The position numbers and the translations under genes were made by a program. Shown here in pieces: positions 1 to 11,008 of a DNA stretch of 64,000 nt. Each line of letters opens with the position of its first letter. The stretch's first letter is position 1. Below the pieces are notes generated by a model. That model ran no database searches, had not been told where the DNA came from, and saw only the letters and a list, made by a program, of their open reading frames with translations. This DNA comes from Actinomyces trachealis (lineage in GTDB: Bacteria > Actinomycetota > Actinomycetes > Actinomycetales > Actinomycetaceae), in the NCBI RefSeq assembly GCF_015711475.1, contig NZ_CP065027.1:2294001-2358000 (forward strand), given 5' to 3'.

Positions 1-191
1 GCGCTGGACGGGGCAGGCCGACTGTAGCCCAACAGCGGCCCCTATGGCTCGGGACGAACGTCAAGGACCACCCACCAAGACGGTCCATACGCCAGTAGAC
101 CAGGCCTCAAACAGCCCCCACCCTTAGTTTTCACAGGCGAAGCACAGTCCTGGCACTGGCGTCTCACAGCGCTAAAGTCTTTGATTAACCT

Positions 192-932
192 ATGACTTCC
201 AGTACCGGGACGCTCACCCGCCCTGATGGTTCCCCTGTACGGGTACTAGTCGTCGACGACGAGCAGACGCTCGCCGACCTGCTTGCCTCCACCCTGCGCT
301 ACGAGGGCTGGCAGGTGACCACAGTCGCTACCGGCGGGGCCGCCGTACGCACCGCCAAGGACCTGGACCCCGACGTCATCGTCCTGGACATCAAGCTGCC
401 GGACTTCGACGGTCTAGAAGTCATGCGCCGCATACACGGGCACAAGCCCGGTGTGCCGGTCCTCTTCCTGACAGGCCAGGACGCAGTGGAGGACCGTGTT
501 GCTGGCCTGACCGCTGGCGGAGACGATTACATCACCAAGCCCTTCTCACTGGAAGAGGTGGTGGCGCGGCTGAGCGCCCTGCTGCGCCACTCAGGCGCCC
601 AGGAAGACAAGCCCGAATCGGTGCTGCAGGTCGGGAACCTGGTCATGCACGAAGACTCCCATGAGGTGAGCCGTGACGGGAAGCTGATCCACCTGACCGC
701 CACCGAATTTGAGCTACTCCGCTACCTTATGCGCAACCCGCGCCGCGTCCTGTCCAAGACGCAGATCCTGGACCGCGTCTGGAACTACGACTTTGACGGG
801 CAGGCAAACATAGTGGAGCTGTATATCTCCTACCTGCGGCGCAAGATCGACAAGGGCCGCGAGCCCATGATTCACACCGTGCGCGGGGTCGGCTACGTTC
901 TCAAGCCGGTCCCGAGCACCAGTATCAACTGA
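192..932 (+). CDS. OmpR/PhoB-family response regulator
   Basis: This is a two-component DNA-binding regulator of 246 residues. The N-terminal receiver domain (about residues 17-130) has the acidic pair D22/D23, the phospho-acceptor D66 in VIVLDIKLPD, T94 and the conserved K116 in ITKPF. A winged-helix output domain follows (about 145-240, ending in the typical VRGVGYVLKP). Length and layout match MprA/TcrA-type actinobacterial regulators. No histidine kinase gene follows; a partner could lie left of the window. No Shine-Dalgarno sequence is visible before the ATG, so the message may be leaderless. The target genes cannot be read from the sequence. Confidence 0.92.
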   Translation: MTSSTGTLTRPDGSPVRVLVVDDEQTLADLLASTLRYEGWQVTTVATGGAAVRTAKDLDPDVIVLDIKLPDFDGLEVMRRIHGHKPGVPVLFLTGQDAVEDRVAGLTAGGDDYITKPFSLEEVVARLSALLRHSGAQEDKPESVLQVGNLVMHEDSHEVSRDGKLIHLTATEFELLRYLMRNPRRVLSKTQILDRVWNYDFDGQANIVELYISYLRRKIDKGREPMIHTVRGVGYVLKPVPSTSIN

Positions 933-1046
933 GGCGACGGCGCCGCCCAGCTTCCCGGAGTCACGCCGCTGCGCCCGGCCGTCACGGCACAGTGCACGGT
1001 GCGTCTGTCCGCCGTCGATCCGTCTGCCTGAGGCGTTAGCCCGGGG

Positions 1047-2075
1047 CTACCGGTCTAGGCCCCTGGAAGTGTGTGACAGGAGTGTCAGCAGCGCCATACT
1101 GACACAGGACAGCGCCACGATGGCGGCCACACCAGCGCTGTAGGCCACGAAGGTGTCCACCCGGGTGGCGGTCTCCGCCGTGCCCTGTAAGGTCCATAAC
1201 TCCAGGGGAGTCGCCACCAGGCCACACGCTACGCCCACCAACAGCAGCAAGTACGCTGGCCTCCGGCTGCCCGGCGTGAGACTGTCATCGTCCCAGCAGC
1301 CACCGGCCACCGCGAGCGCACCCCACCCCAGGGCCAGCAGCAGTGCCGCAACGACGTCGGCAGGCCGGTGCCACTGGCAGACCAGCGTCGAGTAGCCGAT
1401 AGTGGCGGCGATCAGCGCGCCCGCCCAGGCAGCTGCAGGGCGCCACCGTGCGGAGACCACCAGCACCAGTGCGACAGCGGCTGAGGCAGCGACGGCGGTG
1501 TGCCCCGAAGGTAGGGTGTTGGCCCCGTCCCAGCGCTGTGAGAGCCCGTAATCCGGCCGCCACAGCACCCAGTGCTTGAGGACCTGAGTGGAGACGTTGG
1601 TGGCCACGACGACGCCAGCAGCCCACAGGGCGCGCCGACGACTGCCCCGCCACAGTGCCAGGGCCAACACCAACAGGATCAGTGCCACCAGGCTGGGCAA
1701 GGTGATGACGTGCAGCAGGCTACGAGCATGCCTGGACACGAAGCGAGCCCCGATCAGTGAGCCGGTGAGGGCTGCCTGCTCCATCAGCTGACCGGTACGG
1801 GTGAGCACCAGCGTGCCCCAGGTCCCCAGCACGCCAGCAAAGCTCAGCAGGGCCAGCAGCGCTGCCAGCAGCCGGTGCGCGGGCTGGGCCGCAGGAACCG
1901 TCCGGGTGGCGGGGACGGCAGGTAGCACCATCCTTTGGGCGGTGCCGGTTGGTCCTGGTAGTACTGCTTCGCGATGCCGTCTGGCGGCATCGGGGTCCGT
2001 GAATTGGTCCCAGCCCATTCCTGGGTGGTTCCGCGGCGCGACCTGAGCCGCAGGCGCTTGGGTACTAAGTGTCAC
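1047..2075 (-). CDS. PAP2-family phosphatase, integral membrane
   Basis: This is a membrane lipid phosphatase of the PAP2 superfamily (undecaprenyl-pyrophosphate or phosphatidic-acid phosphatase type), 342 residues from a GTG start. After a cytoplasmic N-terminal stretch there are about six hydrophobic segments. The PAP2 signature is readable: a Lys/Arg-Pro element (KHWVLWRP), the LPSGHTAVAAS motif, and the third motif ending in QWHRPADV with the catalytic His and Asp. The gene is convergent with the response regulator upstream. The substrate is not determinable; lipid carrier recycling is the family's usual role. Confidence 0.85.
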   Translation of the reverse strand: MTLSTQAPAAQVAPRNHPGMGWDQFTDPDAARRHREAVLPGPTGTAQRMVLPAVPATRTVPAAQPAHRLLAALLALLSFAGVLGTWGTLVLTRTGQLMEQAALTGSLIGARFVSRHARSLLHVITLPSLVALILLVLALALWRGSRRRALWAAGVVVATNVSTQVLKHWVLWRPDYGLSQRWDGANTLPSGHTAVAASAAVALVLVVSARWRPAAAWAGALIAATIGYSTLVCQWHRPADVVAALLLALGWGALAVAGGCWDDDSLTPGSRRPAYLLLLVGVACGLVATPLELWTLQGTAETATRVDTFVAYSAGVAAIVALSCVSMALLTLLSHTSRGLDR

Positions 2076-2120
2076 GGTGAAGAGGCTATGAGCCCTTCCT
2101 GGGTGCCTGGTGACCGTCTC

Positions 2121-3534
2121 CTATGAGCGTGCCATCATGCCCTGCAAAGTGGGCAGCCGACCGCCTGTCAGCGGGCCAGACGCCGCCCCCCGGGTGACTG
2201 AACGCACAGCCAGTACCGCACCGACGCCTACCTGCAGCACGCTGACCACCACGTTGACGATGATGCCGTTGCCGCCGGACAGGGGCAACCGAGCGGCTTC
2301 CACGTCACGGACGGTTAGGGTGTTGGCCGCCCCGTTGGCAGGTGCTCCACCGCCGGGCTGCCGGTAGGAGGCGGTGAGAAGGTACCTGCGTCGGCGTTGC
2401 GCGTGAGTTCCAGGGCCTTCTTGGCGACGGCGAACCTAGGGTTGGCGGGCACGGAACCGCAAGCGGCGGCCTCTACGTCTTGGTGCCGTCCGGCCCCAGC
2501 TCAGCGCCGATGACTGTCCACCCGGTCCCGGCGGCCCCAGGAACCTTCTCCGCCCAGTCAAAGGTTTTGGTGACACCAGCGTGGGGGACCACCTTGTTGG
2601 TGACCGTGACCGCCAGGTCTCCTGGTCTGCGGGGACAGTGAAGGTGACCCCGCCTCCGGCGGGGTGGTCTTGCCATTCTTGTTGTAGGTGCAGGTGACCT
2701 TGCCTAGGCTCCAGCCGGAGCTGGTAGCGGTGGTCGCGAGGCTGGTCTGGTTCTCCTTGATCTTGGCGGCGTCGTTGGGTGCCAGCAGCTCGTAGGTGGT
2801 GGGGTCGGAGACGGCGCCTGCCTCACCCCAGCCGGTTGGCCGGAGGTCGGCTGGCTTGTTCCACTTCTCTGCCCTGTAGGAGCCGGGGTGGACACGTTGG
2901 TGTAGGTGAAGGCGGGGATGGTGGTGCCCGCCTGGATGGAGGGGGCGGCGTCCACAATCTTCCTGAGGGTCACGGGGCGCACTTGCTCCATGGAGCCGTA
3001 CAGGCAGCCGTAGCTGGTGCTGCTCTCAGGGGTGATGAAGCGGTACTCCAAGGAAACCGTCTCCATTTCCGGGTTCACGGCGCAGCTTGGATTCCCCTTG
3101 TTGTTGACAAAGCCCCACAGGTGGAGTTTGTACTCGATGCCGGTGTTGGGGTCGGTCCAGGAGGTCTGGGAGCGGTCTGACTTGAGTCGCAGCTCGCGTA
3201 GGAACAGTCACGCCCCCTCCTTACCAAAGGTCAGGCCACCAAGGGTCTTGGTCTGGCCGTTACTGGCAATTGGTGCGGTGCCAGGGACGTTTCGGACACC
3301 GGAAATCACACCAGTGGTCTGCCCCAGTCCGACCACCAGCTCCGTGACCTGAGCGCTGGCAGGAGCACCCGCCCAGAGCACGACTGCGCTCATGACGCTC
3401 AGCAGAGCCAACGTAAGGACGCAGAGCACCGCGGTTACCTGAAGCTGTGCGCGACAGCGCAGACGATGGACCAGTGTGGGACGACATACAGGAATAGGAA
3501 CAACCGCCCATGGGCCAGCAAATGGGTCTTTCAA
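2121..3534 (-). pseudogene. Decayed sortase-anchored surface protein (pilin/adhesin type)
   Basis: These are the remains of one secreted, wall-anchored protein read leftwards and broken by several frameshifts. The first piece (3534 down to 3208) has a signal peptide ending near APASAQ. A second frame (about 3185-2900) reads convincingly as a beta-rich domain (DRSQTSWTDPNTGIEYKLHL and onward). The frame then shifts into AEKWNKPADL...TYELLAPNDAAKIKENQ, then into VTVTNKVV...KTFDWAEKV, which recalls DUF5979-like prealbumin domains. The last piece (2303-2121) has the sorting motif LPLSGG, a hydrophobic segment and an Arg-containing tail. At least three frame changes rule out an intact product. The exact family is uncertain. 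Confidence 0.75.
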
Positions 3535-3646
3535 GCCATAAACGAGCTACGTTAATGCTGGACCATCACTAATTTGCCTTGGCTTTGTTACAATATACGA
3601 GTACATAGTGAGAACAGTTTGGCTCCGCCCTCAGCCCACACTCAGC

Positions 3647-5296
3647 TCACACACAACTCTGAAGAGCCAGGAAGCCACCCCGCACCAGTTCACGGGTGGC
3701 CGCCACCAGTTCTTCCTTTAAAGCTGCTGACCGGTCCTCCTGGCCACCCAGCGCCGCCAGGGCGGTGGCCACCTGGGCGACACTCAGTTCACCGTCAGCC
3801 ACGTCCACCAACGCCGCCAGGGCGGTACCTGCCTGGATCACCCGCCCCAGCCCGCCGCCTTGACGTATGAGGATCATGGTGGGCTCAGTGTCCCCGGGAC
3901 GCATGTGGCGTTCCTGGGTTACATCGGTGGCGGCGACGGGGCGCAGAGCGGCTACGGCGTCGTCATCCATGGCCGCTAGGCGGCTGCTGGCCTCCACCAC
4001 CTGGGCCACGTGCTCCCCCAGGGGCCCTGTGCCGGTGGTCGTGACCTCCTCCAGCACCCGCCAAGGAGCACGGGTTGCACCAGCCTCAGGCCGGTGCAAC
4101 ACCAGGTACCCAAAGCCCACCGCCGCCACACCGCGCGACTCAAAGTCGTCTATCCAGGCCCCGAGGCGGGCCTCGAAACCACTGCGGTCCCGTTCTGGGG
4201 TGGAGCCTCCATCGCGCAGCCACATGCTGGCGTACTCCACCGGATCCTGAAGTTCACGCTGAACAACCCACGCATCTGTGTCCTCAGGCAGCCAGGTGGC
4301 TACACGCTCACGCCAGTCCTGGCCGGTGTGGTGCTCCCAATTGCCCAGCATGACGGCGATGCCGCCGGGAGCCAGGTGGGCGCCGAGCCCCGGAACCAGC
4401 GTGGGCAGGACCGGTCCGCCGGCATCGCGGTACTCCAGCAGCGCCAACCCAGCCTCCCTGACGGCAGGCGGGGTGATGACAAAGGGTGGGTTGGTGGCTA
4501 CCAGGTCAAAGCGACGGCCTGCCACCGGCTCCAGGAAGGATCCTTGGAGCAGCTCCAGCCGACCGGGTTCCACCCCCGCCAGGGCGGTGTTGAATGCTGT
4601 GAAGGCTAGGGCACGGGCAGAGATGTCGGTAGCGGTGACGTGCTGACAGTGGCGCAACAGGTAGAGGGTCTGGATGCCGCAGCCACAACCGAGGTCCAAG
4701 GCGGTGGTTACCGGGCGGCGCGGGGTCAAGGCTGCCAAGGTCAGGCCCGCGCCCCCAATACCCAGGACGTGGTTGGGGGCGAGTTCGCGGCCAGTTTCCA
4801 ACTCACCGAGGTCGGAGGCCACCCACCAGCGCACCTCGCCTGCGGCGTCGGTGGCCTCGTGGGGGCGCAGGTCAACTGCGGCAAGCACCCGGGCACGAGC
4901 CCTACTGGCGGGGTTGGAAGAAGGCTCACCCTCAAGATGAGCTGCCTGCGCGGCCTCAACCACGAGCCCCATAGCCAGAGCTCCAGCGGTGCCAGTGTTG
5001 GGCAGGGCGGCGTCGAGTTCGGCGACGGCGACCGGCTGCCCCAGCATGAACAGGGCGGTGAGGGTAGCCACCGGGTCAGGGCCCTGGCCTGCCTCCCGGC
5101 GGCGGGCCTGGTGAGCTGCCAGCGCGCGTAGTGCTGGCAGCCGCTGCTCCCGGCGCAAGGCGGCACTAGCCACCGGCCCCAGGAGCCTGTCCACGGCATC
5201 TACACCCCAGCCGCTGGTCTCCAGATCGGCGCGCAGTGACCGCAGACGTGTGGGGTCGGTAGCGAGGGCGGGGGTGGAGCTGGTGGCACGGGGCAT
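3647..5296 (-). CDS. Class I SAM-dependent methyltransferase, NPPF type
   Basis: This is a methyltransferase of about 549 residues. The SAM-binding motif I is clear (ALDLGCGCGIQTLYLL, mid-protein) and is followed by the catalytic NPPF motif (DLVATNPPFVITPP) typical of HemK/RlmG/RsmC-like N-methyltransferases. Large N- and C-terminal extensions flank the Rossmann domain, as in the actinobacterial DUF7059-containing methyltransferases. The start is taken at the ATG at 5296 (MPRATSS); an upstream in-frame codon at 5347 would only add low-complexity residues. The substrate (rRNA, protein or other) cannot be decided from sequence. Confidence 0.82.
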   Translation of the reverse strand: MPRATSSTPALATDPTRLRSLRADLETSGWGVDAVDRLLGPVASAALRREQRLPALRALAAHQARRREAGQGPDPVATLTALFMLGQPVAVAELDAALPNTGTAGALAMGLVVEAAQAAHLEGEPSSNPASRARARVLAAVDLRPHEATDAAGEVRWWVASDLGELETGRELAPNHVLGIGGAGLTLAALTPRRPVTTALDLGCGCGIQTLYLLRHCQHVTATDISARALAFTAFNTALAGVEPGRLELLQGSFLEPVAGRRFDLVATNPPFVITPPAVREAGLALLEYRDAGGPVLPTLVPGLGAHLAPGGIAVMLGNWEHHTGQDWRERVATWLPEDTDAWVVQRELQDPVEYASMWLRDGGSTPERDRSGFEARLGAWIDDFESRGVAAVGFGYLVLHRPEAGATRAPWRVLEEVTTTGTGPLGEHVAQVVEASSRLAAMDDDAVAALRPVAATDVTQERHMRPGDTEPTMILIRQGGGLGRVIQAGTALAALVDVADGELSVAQVATALAALGGQEDRSAALKEELVAATRELVRGGFLALQSCV

Positions 5297-5449
5297 GGCC
5301 TTTACGCTACCTGTGCCTGGGCCGGGGCGCTCAAGCCCCCCCAGCACGCTCGGGAAGTGAGCATGACAGCGTCCTCACGCTGGAGTGGGCAGCTCCGGCG
5401 GGGGACGGCTGGCCGGGACGGCGAGGGACGCCAAGAGCACGGCGGACCT

Positions 5450-7805
<2,356 letters not shown>

Positions 7806-7817
7806 AACCAAAATATT

Positions 7818-7847
7818 TGCACTCAGTGCATCTTTGCACCAGGTGCA
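7818..7847. promoter_or_regulatory. Tandem palindromic operators, probably for the TetR regulator
   Basis: Two perfect 13-bp palindromes sit side by side, TGCACTCAGTGCA (7818-7830) and TGCACCAGGTGCA (7835-7847), with centres 17 bp apart. They share the TGCAC...GTGCA arms. They lie immediately upstream of the leftward tetR start and on the far side of the region that also serves the rightward ahpC. Paired operators of this kind are common for TetR-family dimers; the assignment to this regulator is inferred from position. Confidence 0.65.
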
Positions 7848-7937
7848 GACTTAGTTGAGTCAAACACGCCGCACAGGCGGCACACACCCCAGGTCAACCC
7901 CCGTGGCATAGGTTTTACTAATTTATGATTTAAGCCG

Positions 7938-7970
7938 AGACGGGTTGCGTCTATCTATTACGGGACGTAA
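7938..7970. promoter_or_regulatory. Two short inverted repeats in the ahpC upstream region
   Basis: Two inverted repeats lie 55-87 bp before ahpC: AGACG-GGTTG-CGTCT (7938-7952) and TTAC-GGGAC-GTAA (7958-7970). They lie within a locally AT-richer stretch that probably contains the ahpC promoter. They could be a peroxide-regulator site, but neither matches a consensus I can name. A good ribosome site (TAGGAG) precedes the ahpC ATG. Confidence 0.3.
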
Positions 7971-8024
7971 CCTGTCGCTTACAAGAGGCCATCGGCCGTA
8001 ATACACGACATAGGAGATCAGAGC

Positions 8025-8606
8025 ATGCCAGTACTCACCATTGGCGACCAGTTCCCCGCCTACGAACTCACCGCCGTCGTCGCAGGAAATCTCAAAGACG
8101 TTGAGGCCACCAAGCCCGAGGACTACTTCACCACCGTCTCCAGCGACGTCCCCGCGGGCACCTGGCGGGTCGTGTTTTTCTGGCCCAAGGACTTCACCTT
8201 CGTGTGCCCCACGGAGATCGCCTCCTTTGGTGACCTGTACGCCGAGTTCAAGGACCGCGACTGCGAGGTCATTGGCATCTCCACGGACAACGAGTACACG
8301 CATTACGCCTGGCGCCGCAGCCACGAGAAGCTACAGAACCTGCCCTTCCCCATGGCCGCCGACCTCAAGCGCGAGCTGGTCACGGCCCTGGGCGTCCTCA
8401 ACGCCGACGGCGTCTGCGACCGCGCCACCTTCATCGTGGACCCCAACAACACCATCCAGTTCGTCGCCGTAGACGCTGGCTCCGTGGGCCGCAACACCGA
8501 CGAGGTGCTCCGCCAACTTGACGCCCTGCAGTCCGACGAGCTGTGCGCCTGCAACTGGCAGGCTGGCGCCGCCACCATAGACGCGCTGCACGAGATGGAG
8601 GCCTGA
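8025..8606 (+). CDS. ahpC: Peroxiredoxin AhpC (alkyl hydroperoxide reductase)
   Basis: This is a typical-size (193 aa) 2-Cys peroxiredoxin that reduces H2O2, organic peroxides and peroxynitrite in the cytoplasm. The peroxidatic Cys61 lies in [12 protein letters not shown]. The C-terminal C174 and C176 (ELCACNW) match the three-cysteine arrangement of mycobacterial AhpC. The start ATG is preceded by TAGGAG. ahpD begins two bases after the stop, so the two are co-transcribed and AhpD is the expected electron donor. No oxyR gene is adjacent. Confidence 0.96.
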   Translation: MPVLTIGDQFPAYELTAVVAGNLKDVEATKPEDYFTTVSSDVPAGTWRVVFFWPKDFTFVCPTEIASFGDLYAEFKDRDCEVIGISTDNEYTHYAWRRSHEKLQNLPFPMAADLKRELVTALGVLNADGVCDRATFIVDPNNTIQFVAVDAGSVGRNTDEVLRQLDALQSDELCACNWQAGAATIDALHEMEA

Positions 8607-8608
8607 GT

Positions 8609-9139
8609 ATGACCATCGCCACCCTGCGTGACTCACTGCCGGAGTGGGCCAAAGACCTGTCCTTGAACCTGTCCACCCTGACTCGCTCCAGCACGCTCAC
8701 CGAGCAGCAGCAGTGGGGCACCTTCCTAGCCTGCGCAGCCGCCACCCGCAACGAGTCGGTGCTGGTACAGGTAGCCGAGGAGGCCAAGCAGCACCTGAGT
8801 GAGCAGGCAGTTTCGGCCGCTTTGGGTGCGGCCACGATCATGGGTATGAACAACGTCGCCTACCGCACCCGCCACTTCCTGGGGGACGCGTACACCAATG
8901 AGCGCATGGGTTTGCGGATGAATATCATCGCGAACTCTGCCGGGGTGGAGAAGGTTGACTTTGAGCTGTGGGCCCTAGCCGTGTCCAGCATCAACGGCTG
9001 CCAGGACTGTGTGGCCTCCCACGAGGCCACCGTCCGCCAGGCGGGCCTGAGTACCGAGCAGGTGTGGGAAGCCGTGCGCATCGCCGCGACCCTACAGGGC
9101 ACCGCGCAGGCGGTTGCCGTGGTGGAGACCCTGGGTTAA
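8609..9139 (+). CDS. ahpD: Alkylhydroperoxidase AhpD
   Basis: AhpD is the thiol adaptor that reduces AhpC using lipoamide-linked electrons. It has 176 residues from the ATG at 8609, two bases after the ahpC stop. The active site is intact: E119, then C131-x2-C134 (GCQDC) and H138 in the AhpD/CMD order. The length equals that of mycobacterial AhpD. An upstream in-frame ATG inside ahpC is discarded because the extension has no family counterpart. It is convergent with the PH-domain gene. Confidence 0.95.
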   Translation: MTIATLRDSLPEWAKDLSLNLSTLTRSSTLTEQQQWGTFLACAAATRNESVLVQVAEEAKQHLSEQAVSAALGAATIMGMNNVAYRTRHFLGDAYTNERMGLRMNIIANSAGVEKVDFELWALAVSSINGCQDCVASHEATVRQAGLSTEQVWEAVRIAATLQGTAQAVAVVETLG

Positions 9140-9165
9140 AACCCGAGCTTTGTCACTGGCGGGGC

Positions 9166-9681
9166 TCAGGCGGTGGGGTCAGCGTCGATCGCGCCCTGGA
9201 CGTCGTGGAACAGCAGGTTGGAGATCTCCACCTGAACCATCTGGACGTCAGGGATGTCATCCAGCACCAGCGGGTCGTCAGCGCTGGTCTGCAAACTTAA
9301 GGTGCCGCAGCGGAAAATCCGGTCAGACATGGAGCGTTGCTGCTGTACGTCTGAAATGCGGGAGAGCGGCAGGTCGTGCCCGGTCTTACTGAACACGCCT
9401 TTGCGCGTGATAACGCGCTTGGTGGTGATCGTGAAGGTCTCCGACGCCCACTTGATCCAAGGTACCAACAGCACCGGGATACTCACCACAGCCAGCAGCA
9501 CCCAGATAGCCAAGACCACCCAGCGGCGCCAGTCACCGTCTGGCAGGAGGATCGTGGCAGCCGTCGCGGCGATGATCATGAGAAGCACGCAGAGGTAGCG
9601 CCACAGAAGTACCTTCCAGTGGCGATGCATATGACGCACGACCACCTCGTCTTGACTGAGGAGCTTCGCAGGAATACCCAT
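9166..9681 (-). CDS. PH-domain (bPH2/YdbS-like) membrane protein
   Basis: This is a protein of about 171 residues from the ATG at 9681 (MGIPAKLLSQ). A short N-terminal stretch (EDEVVVRHMHRHWK-like) precedes two transmembrane segments (about residues 25-75). The bacterial PH-like beta domain follows, with the family hallmark FTITTKRVITRKGVF and ISDVQQQRS. Family members are peripheral membrane scaffolds of unclear biochemical role. It lies downstream of the tad genes on the same strand, 82 bp after the tadBC stop, in the place where pilin or TadE genes would be expected. Confidence 0.8.
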   Translation of the reverse strand: MGIPAKLLSQDEVVVRHMHRHWKVLLWRYLCVLLMIIAATAATILLPDGDWRRWVVLAIWVLLAVVSIPVLLVPWIKWASETFTITTKRVITRKGVFSKTGHDLPLSRISDVQQQRSMSDRIFRCGTLSLQTSADDPLVLDDIPDVQMVQVEISNLLFHDVQGAIDADPTA

Positions 9682-9763
9682 GGACCTAAGTCTGCCAGTA
9701 CCTGCGAACCCGTGAGTACCAGCACCGTCAAAGAATCGTGCCGACGGCGTCGGCGCCAAACGC

Positions 9764-11008
9764 TCACCCACCGCGCAGCATCTGGCTACCCACGTCCAGT
9801 ACCACTGGCACCACCCCCAGCAGCACGAAGGCTGGCAGGTGGCATAGGCCTAGCGGCAGGACCAGCCGCACGGCCAGGTGTTCCGCCGCTTCCTGGGCCG
9901 CCGCCGCCCGCCCATCGCGCACAGTGCAGGCTGCCCGTTCCAGCAACGGCAACGGTGAGACCCCCTCCTCCCAGGCCACGCGCAGGCACTCGGCCAGCTG
10001 CCCGTCGGCACGCGCCCGGGAGAGGACACCGAGGCCGCCGTCCTCACTCTCAGCAGCCGCCAGCCAGGCCTCTTCCCAGTCAGCCCCCAATAGCAGCGCC
10101 CGGGAGACGACGCCGAGGCCGCCGTCGTTAAGCGCCTTACCTAAAGCCGCCAGGGTGCCTGGAACGGTGGCGCCCGCCAGCAACGCCGCACGCGCCAGGT
10201 CCAGGCCAAGCGCCTCATCCACCTGCCCCTGCCCAGCCTGAGCAGAGGCCAGCAGCCGTTCGGTCAAAATGCGCCCGGCCATGATCAGCACCAGACCACC
10301 AGCCAGCACAACACCACCCAAGCGCCCCGAGGTGAAGAATCCCCAGAGGTCTGCCCCAACAGCTGCGCCCAACAGTGGTGCCGCCAGCGGCAAGGTGGCC
10401 AGCAATCGTGCCGAACTGCGGGGGCCAGCCAAGGCCGTGTCCCGGCTGGCTTGCGCGCGCCCGGCCTCAGCCACCGCACCGGCAACTGCCTCCAGCACCC
10501 CGGCCAGGGGCGCGCCGATGGCGTGGGCTAGGCGGCACGCAGCCACCGCTCCCTGCGCTGCCTGCTGCTGCGCGACCTCCCGTTCCACCCGACGCCGGGG
10601 CCAAGGTGGCCGCCAGTGCGGGCCACCAGCTTCCCACCGGGGCAGCCAACTAGGGCGCGGAGCCTGCGCCAAGGCAAGCAAAGGCCCGGGCACCCCGTCA
10701 AAACTGGCCGGACTCTCCAGTGAGCGCGGTGCCGATTCAAGCTCAAGCTCCAGTAGTCCCCGCCGCTCCAGCACCCGCTGCCAGGCCGACGCCGTCGGCG
10801 CCCCGGAGCGCAGCAAAGTAGACACCTCCACCAGCACCATGCCCAAGTCTGTGTCCTGACGGCGTGAGGAGTGGCGCTGTTCGCGGACTGACTGGCCTCG
10901 GCGCTGCCCGGGGGACAGGCTGGCCCGCGCACGGCGCGGCGGTCTAAGGACGATGGCCACCCCCAAGGCCACGAACAGTGCCGCCGTGAGCACATTCAGG
11001 TCAGGCAT
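9764..11008 (-). CDS. Fused TadB/TadC-like inner-membrane platform protein (T2SSF)
   Basis: This is a 414-residue protein of the type II secretion F superfamily. The first half resembles TadB: an N-terminal TM, a cytoplasmic helical part (AHAIGAPLAGVLEAVAGAV) and two TMs near PLAAPLLGAAVG and GGVVLAGGLVLIMAG. The second half resembles TadC, with another helical part (ADGQLAECLRVAWEEG) and C-terminal TMs (LPLGLCHLPAFVLLGVVPVV). Two separate genes are usual in actinobacteria, so this looks like a fusion. The ATG at 11008 overlaps the end of tadA by 13 bp. It would form the membrane platform of a Tad/Flp pilus machine, yet no pilin gene is adjacent. Confidence 0.72.
   Translation of the reverse strand: MPDLNVLTAALFVALGVAIVLRPPRRARASLSPGQRRGQSVREQRHSSRRQDTDLGMVLVEVSTLLRSGAPTASAWQRVLERRGLLELELESAPRSLESPASFDGVPGPLLALAQAPRPSWLPRWEAGGPHWRPPWPRRRVEREVAQQQAAQGAVAACRLAHAIGAPLAGVLEAVAGAVAEAGRAQASRDTALAGPRSSARLLATLPLAAPLLGAAVGADLWGFFTSGRLGGVVLAGGLVLIMAGRILTERLLASAQAGQGQVDEALGLDLARAALLAGATVPGTLAALGKALNDGGLGVVSRALLLGADWEEAWLAAAESEDGGLGVLSRARADGQLAECLRVAWEEGVSPLPLLERAACTVRDGRAAAAQEAAEHLAVRLVLPLGLCHLPAFVLLGVVPVVLDVGSQMLRGG

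Noticed and set aside
4010..4646. Several plus-strand open frames opposite the methyltransferase
   Set aside because: Shadows of the minus-strand gene with SAM-binding and NPPF motifs.
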